Both the position numbers and the translations under genes were made by a program. A stretch of 64,000 bases of DNA from JBBRZF01 sp038236965 (GTDB taxonomy: Bacteria; Acidobacteriota; Terriglobia; Terriglobales; Acidobacteriaceae), in the NCBI GenBank assembly GCA_038236965.1, contig JBBRZF010000001.1:1-64000 (forward strand). Reading direction: 5' to 3'. Of the stretch, positions 60,253 to 64,000 are shown one piece after another. The notes beneath the pieces are model-generated. The model was given only the letters and a program-made list of their open reading frames with translations. It searched no databases and had not been told where the DNA came from. The stretch's first letter is position 1. Each line of letters begins with the position of its first letter.

Positions 60253-60466
60253 GGCTGATTTAGGACGGGCGGGCGCACCCGTCGAGCGGACTATACCACG
60301 AACTCAGCTGGAATCGTCCAAACAGGGCTTTCAAGGCAGTAACACGGCAGGAACTCTGTCCGGGGTTGCCTGAGCGATTCAGAAACTCTGGCGTGAATTG
60401 ATTGCGCAGCTAATTTTTGCCGGGAGGTGATTCAGCTCAGGATTGCATCTAAACTACGGACTGGTT

Positions 60467-61120
60467 ATGGCAAACAATATTCGGATCGTGATCGCCGACG
60501 ACCATGCAGTGCTGCTCGAATCCTTGAAGGGACTGCTAGACAGTCAGAAGGATTTCGAAGTTGTTGGCGCTGCCGCGAATGGCAACGAGGCCGTTCAACT
60601 CGTGCGCCAACATTCTCCCGACGTGCTTGTTCTGGATCTGTTCATGCCCGACAGTGACGGGTTCGAAGTTCTGCGCACGTTGGAAAAAGCCGGCATCCGC
60701 GTTGCTTCCGTGGTGCTGACCGGTTCGGAGAGTCAAACGGATTACGTACAAGTGGTTCGCCTTGGTGCACGCGGATTGGTTCTGAAAGGCGATGCCCCGG
60801 CAAAATTGTTCAGTGCGATCCGTACGGTTTCCGACGGAGAGCTGGCCTTCTCAGACGAAGTCGCACATGGAGTTCTGACGGCCATGGCGGACGAGCCCAC
60901 ACAGGAGCTGGCCACCACCATGGCTCGGCTTTCTGAACGAGAAAAGCAGATTGCTTTCCTGGTCGCTCGCGGGCTAAAGAATAAAGACATTGCCCAGGAA
61001 CTCACGATCAGCGAAAACACGGTGAAGCGCCACCTGCAAAGCATCTTCGGAAAGACGGGAGCGCGCGACCGCCTGGAACTCGCGGTGATAGCCCTGACCG
61101 AGCTTACGAAAGCTGCGTGA
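60467..61120 (+). CDS. NarL/LuxR-family response regulator
   Basis: 217 aa from the ATG at 60467; an earlier in-frame ATG at 60443 adds 8 residues. Receiver: IRIVIADDHAVLLESLKGLL, Asp in VLVLDLFMPDSDG, Thr in VVLTGSESQ and Lys in LVLKGDAPA. LuxR-type helix-turn-helix: LSEREKQIAFLVARGLKNKD and TISENTVKRHLQSIFGKTG. No kinase gene is adjacent, so it is an orphan. A hairpin terminator follows the gene. The 214-bp gap upstream shows no clear promoter. Confidence 0.9.
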   Translation: MANNIRIVIADDHAVLLESLKGLLDSQKDFEVVGAAANGNEAVQLVRQHSPDVLVLDLFMPDSDGFEVLRTLEKAGIRVASVVLTGSESQTDYVQVVRLGARGLVLKGDAPAKLFSAIRTVSDGELAFSDEVAHGVLTAMADEPTQELATTMARLSEREKQIAFLVARGLKNKDIAQELTISENTVKRHLQSIFGKTGARDRLELAVIALTELTKAA

Positions 61121-61138
61121 GAAATATTCTCGAACCCC

Positions 61139-61175
61139 AATAGAAACGGCCGCCTGGTTGGCGGTCGTTTCTATT
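61139..61175. terminator. Bidirectional terminator
   Basis: AATAGAAACGGCCGCC pairs with GGCGGTCGTTTCTATT (one G-T) around TGGTT. It separates the response regulator from the convergent XRE gene. Confidence 0.85.
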
Positions 61176-61191
61176 CTGAGTCTCAGGGGCT

Positions 61192-61542
61192 TTATTTACC
61201 GGCAGTCGCCGCCATCTTCTTCACCATTGCCAGAACCAGTTTGCGGTCGCTGTCATTCAGATTGGAAGAGTATCGACGGATTTGGCTAAGGAAGCGAACT
61301 TCGTCTTCACTCAGCGTGGGAAGGTTCTTTGCGGCATTTTCGTTCGAGTTATCAGCGAAGAACTGCGCCAAGGCGACATCCATCGCTGAAGCTATCTTTG
61401 CCAGCGTGTCTAGCGAAGGGATGGTGTGGCCGTTTTCGACTCTCGAGAGATAGCAGCGTAATAGCCCCGTGCGCTTCTCGATGTCGCCTTGCGACATACC
61501 CTTCTGCAGACGGAAATTTCTAATCGTTTCGCCTATATTCAT
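61192..61542 (-). CDS. XRE-family helix-turn-helix regulator
   Basis: 116 aa. The N-terminal HTH_3 domain (about 1-65): IGETIRNFRLQKGMSQGDIE, LLRCYLSRVENGHTIPSLDT, LAKIASAMDVALAQFF. The LSRVENGHTIPS segment is the typical recognition turn. The C-terminal part (LSEDEVRFLSQIRRYSSNLN, RKLVLAMVKKMAA) is helical and short, likely for dimerisation. A plausible promoter lies upstream. Target genes unknown. Confidence 0.88.
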   Translation of the reverse strand: MNIGETIRNFRLQKGMSQGDIEKRTGLLRCYLSRVENGHTIPSLDTLAKIASAMDVALAQFFADNSNENAAKNLPTLSEDEVRFLSQIRRYSSNLNDSDRKLVLAMVKKMAATAGK

Positions 61543-61584
61543 GGTGTGAACGGAGCGCTTTCAAACCTTTCGGGGGGTACGTGC

Positions 61585-61613
61585 ATAGTAACCAGAGTAC
61601 AAATGCAGCGCAA
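61585..61613 (-). promoter_or_regulatory. Candidate promoter of the XRE regulator gene
   Basis: On the minus strand TTGCGC (61613-61608), a 17-bp spacer and TACTAT (61590-61585) lie about 43 bp before the start. The remaining gap to 61705 is AT-rich without other clear features. Confidence 0.4.
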
Positions 61614-61705
61614 GGACAAATTTCGTCATTCGCTATTACTATCGTAGATGCCTAGCGTACTTAACATTTTAAAAATCAGTCGCTTGCAATCGTAAGTCTC
61701 TGGTT

Positions 61706-62392
61706 TTAATCCGTTTGCGCGGGCAAGAAGCCGCACGTTTCCAGTTGGCGATCATGCCATCTTCCCATTATTAATTGTGCGGATATTGCGCCGATGAATG
61801 CGCACGCCATATCCTCCTGCGTGTCCCATGGATCTCCCTGGCCGCCGAGAAAATCGCCGGCTGCCGAACCGCTCGCCACGGCGACGCGCCACTCGAACAA
61901 CTCGTACATGGCACTTATTGCGCCGCAGATGCAGACGATGATAAAGAACATCCAAAGCTTTCCACGCACTACGCGCTTGCGCAGCAGGACTTCCCGCGCC
62001 ACCATCGCGGGAATAAATCCTTGCATAAAATGCCCAAGGCGGTCGTAGTTGTTGCGTGCCTGATGAAAGGTGTCGCGAATCCAATCGAACCAAGGAACTT
62101 TTGCGTAGGTGTAGTGACCGCCGACCATCAGCACGATGGCGTGGAGCACGATCAACGTCAGCAGGAGATTGGTGAGCGGAAACCGCCGCCGCGTGGCTGC
62201 GATCACGATGAGGGCCAGCAGGGCGGGGAACACTTCCAGAAACCAGGTGAAATAATCGAAGGGATGAATGGCGGACCAGGCCATGGCAACGCTGAATAAG
62301 GCCAGCATCGCCCATTCGTAATGCGACACAGCTTCCGGCTTTAGACCGCCGGCATTGGACGAGGTGACTGGAAGGGGTGAACGGGTGTCCAT
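61706..62392 (-). CDS. YjdF-like (DUF2238) membrane protein
   Basis: 228 aa with about six hydrophobic segments: about 27-45, 50-68, 75-100, 125-140, 143-163 and 195-212. The signatures VGGHYTYAKVPWFDW, RNNYDRLGHFMQGFIPAMVA and FLGGQGDPWDTQEDMACAFIG match DUF2238/YjdF inner-membrane proteins. Function is unknown. Conserved His and Asp residues in the middle suggest metal or ligand binding. It lies 88 bp downstream of fabG on the same strand. Confidence 0.87.
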   Translation of the reverse strand: MDTRSPLPVTSSNAGGLKPEAVSHYEWAMLALFSVAMAWSAIHPFDYFTWFLEVFPALLALIVIAATRRRFPLTNLLLTLIVLHAIVLMVGGHYTYAKVPWFDWIRDTFHQARNNYDRLGHFMQGFIPAMVAREVLLRKRVVRGKLWMFFIIVCICGAISAMYELFEWRVAVASGSAAGDFLGGQGDPWDTQEDMACAFIGAISAQLIMGRWHDRQLETCGFLPAQTD

Positions 62393-62479
62393 CCTATTCT
62401 CCTTGGTCGCAGGATACTAGCGCGTCGACGGGGGCAGTCGCCAAATCTCAGCGTTGCCACTCGGTGTAACGCCTACCGG

Positions 62480-63226
62480 TTAACCCATCAACATTCCGCC
62501 ATTGATCTTCAGAACTTCGCCCGTGATGTATCCCGCCTCTTCGGCGGCCAGGAAGCGAACTGCGTGTGCGATTTCCATGTCGGTGCCCGTGCGTCCGACT
62601 GGAACCGATTTCAGCATATTCTCTTTGATCTCCGCCGGAAGTTCCGCAGTCATCGAAGTTTCGATAAAGCCGGGGGCGATGGCGTTCACGGTGATGTTGC
62701 GCGATGCGACTTCGCGCGCGACGGCCATGGTGAGCCCGATGAGTCCAGCCTTGGATGCGGCGTAGTTCGCCTGCCCGGCCTGTCCGGTCTGTCCCATGAT
62801 GGAAGAGACGTTGATGACGCGGCCCCAGCGCTGCTTCAGCATGGAACCGATGACCGCCTGGGTGAGCAGGAACGCCGAGGTTAGGTTGGTGTTCATGACT
62901 GCGTCCCAGTCGGCGCGCTTCATGCGCATCATCAACTGGTCGCGGGTGATTCCCGCGTTGTTGACAAGGATATCGACCTTGCCGAACTGCGCGATGACCG
63001 CCTTGGCGACCGCTTTGACCTCGTCCTCGATGGAGACATCGAGTTTGAAGGCCGCTGCCGTGCCGCCTGCGGCCGTGATCTGGGCTACAGCTTCATCAAG
63101 CTTTTCCTGCCCGCGGGCGGCGAGGGCTACGGTTGCTCCGGCCTGTGCCAGCACGATCGCACAAGCTTTCCCGATGCCCTGCGATGCACCGGTGACGAGT
63201 GCGACATGACCTTGCAATGACTGCAT
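62480..63226 (-). CDS. fabG: 3-oxoacyl-[ACP] reductase FabG
   Basis: NADPH-dependent reductase of fatty acid elongation; 248 aa from the ATG at 63226, which has AGGAG 8 bases upstream. SDR signatures: VTGASQGIGKACA (cofactor), NNAGI, catalytic Ser in NVSSIMG and the YAASKAGLIG Tyr-Lys pair; RNITVNAIAPGFIETSM and ITGEVLKINGGMLM follow, as in true FabG. The terminal GGMLM is typical. No other fab gene is within the window; the antiporter gene lies upstream. Confidence 0.93.
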   Translation of the reverse strand: MQSLQGHVALVTGASQGIGKACAIVLAQAGATVALAARGQEKLDEAVAQITAAGGTAAAFKLDVSIEDEVKAVAKAVIAQFGKVDILVNNAGITRDQLMMRMKRADWDAVMNTNLTSAFLLTQAVIGSMLKQRWGRVINVSSIMGQTGQAGQANYAASKAGLIGLTMAVAREVASRNITVNAIAPGFIETSMTAELPAEIKENMLKSVPVGRTGTDMEIAHAVRFLAAEEAGYITGEVLKINGGMLMG

Positions 63227-63348
63227 AAAAAGTTCTCCTGATTGCATCAAGAATATGAAGGAGGATTATATCGAGAGAGGATGGATTTACCGAGAAATGT
63301 AAAGGGGCGGTTTGGTTGGCCCAATCGAAAGATGGAGTTTTGCCAATG

Positions 63349-64000
63349 TCAGCCGATGCTATCGCCGGGCAGAACTTCCTCTTCCCGCCTTTCTTCCAAC
63401 GCAAGTTCGGCCGCTTCCAACTCGGCCACGGCCTGTGCGGACTCTTCACGGAAGAGGATGCGAAGGATGGGAGGGGGCAATATCGTGGTCACCGCAGTCA
63501 TGCAGATGACGATTGCGTAAGCGCGCTGCGAGATGGCATTCATCTGCAATCCAATCAAGGCGACGATGAGCGCGACCTCGCCACGAGGCGTCATGCCAAC
63601 ACCAACCTTCAATGCATTCTGCCAACCGCTGCGCCACATGGGGATGCCACAACCAACAACCTTGGATATGACGGCCAGCACGCTGATGACGCCCGCCACG
63701 ATCAGCACGTCTCCGGAGAAGACCCGCAGATCCAGTCTCGCGCCCATGGTGAAGAAGAAAAAAGGCGCGAGGAATTCATTGATGGCATGAACGCGTGGTT
63801 GCAGATTCCATTCCGGCGAGTAGTCGGCAAAGATAAGCCCGGCGAAGAATGCGCCGATGATGGCCGCCATCCCAATCTTGCTCGCTCCCCAGGAGAGCAG
63901 GAGGCAGAGAGCGAGCGCTAGAATGAGGGGCGCATCGTGTGTGGACATTCGTTGCAATCCTGGCCTCAGTCGAGCAATCACGCCCGGACCCACAAAGATC
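63349..64000 (-). CDS. CPA2-type cation:proton antiporter, C-terminal part
   Basis: The gene continues past the right end of the window; 217 codons are visible. Repeated hydrophobic helices (LILALALCLLLSWGASKIG, AIIGAFFAGLIFADY, FLAPFFFFTMGARLDL, VLIVAGVISVLAVISKVVG) and MTPRGEVALIVALIGL, with the conserved Arg-Gly-Glu, match the KefB/Na+-H+ exchanger membrane domain. After the last helix the tail is short and acidic with no TrkA-N domain, so it resembles NapA/GerN-type exchangers rather than KefC. Confidence 0.88.
   Translation of the reverse strand, partial: IFVGPGVIARLRPGLQRMSTHDAPLILALALCLLLSWGASKIGMAAIIGAFFAGLIFADYSPEWNLQPRVHAINEFLAPFFFFTMGARLDLRVFSGDVLIVAGVISVLAVISKVVGCGIPMWRSGWQNALKVGVGMTPRGEVALIVALIGLQMNAISQRAYAIVICMTAVTTILPPPILRILFREESAQAVAELEAAELALEERREEEVLPGDSIG

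Overview
The window looks like a chromosomal stretch of an acidobacterium of the Terriglobia/Koribacter type. This is inferred from gene content: a response regulator with a DUF4388 domain, paired MacB-type permeases, a tandem-duplicated ThyX-like protein, a PAS protein with a CxxC...SHGICPxC tail, a secreted TPR protein with a carboxypeptidase-regulatory-like domain, and a BlaI/M56 pair. KdsB suggests a Gram-negative envelope. GC is fairly high, genes are dense on both strands, and no rRNA, tRNA, CRISPR array or prophage was seen. Both ends cut genes (trmFO at the left, a CPA2-type antiporter at the right).

Layout. 1-7.0 kb: trmFO end, two tandem MacB-like permeases, der, and a DinG-type helicase. 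7.1-9.0 kb: queD-queE-queC for 7-deazaguanine synthesis. 9.1-13.4 kb: a secreted TPR protein, then moeA, moaC, a DUF4388 response regulator and mogA. 13.4-15.1 kb: repeat-rich DNA around one STN-like secreted protein. 15.1-20 kb (minus): large TPR protein, small membrane protein and LOG-family protein. 20-26 kb: an S41 protease homologue lacking its catalytic dyad, a methyltransferase, PBP1A with a PASTA partner, and kdsB. 26-33 kb (minus): M48 protease, a GDP-mannose block (manA, manC, hexomutase), aminotransferase and coaD. 33-38 kb: AI-2E-type transporter, recA, PAS protein, double ThyX. 38.1-40.6 kb: a mobile-element-like cassette. 40.6-47.6 kb: MOSC protein, secreted protein, M49-like peptidase, SurA-like isomerase, YhaM-like nuclease, HAD hydrolase. 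47.6-50.8 kb (minus): histidine kinase and two response regulators. 51-55 kb: aroC-def-fmt-rsmB. 55-64 kb: methyltransferase, second repeat element, BlaI/M56, purH, MXAN_5187-like protein, regulators, YjdF-like protein, fabG, antiporter.

Main unusual signals. (1) A 2.48 kb segment (38114-40592) has inverted ends, each with four copies of an imperfect palindrome GGCAG-N7-CTGCCA. It carries ArsR-AHSA1-DUF1801 genes but no transposase. (2) Two copies in opposite orientation (about 13390-13800 and 55890-56342) of a composite intergenic element: heptamer arrays, an AT stem with a GGGAAGAGG loop, a GC hairpin and a short ORF starting ATGACA. (3) Degenerate 7-bp tandem arrays occur at several intergenic sites with a different unit at each locus; one forms the C-terminus of the M49-like peptidase. 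(4) A 15-bp repeat encodes M-A-E-L-T units at the MogA N-terminus. (5) The S41 homologue has Gly and Val where the catalytic Ser and Lys should be.

Limits: family names come from motif recognition without searches. Promoter, operator and start-codon choices are by eye. Repeat copy numbers elsewhere in the genome are unknown.
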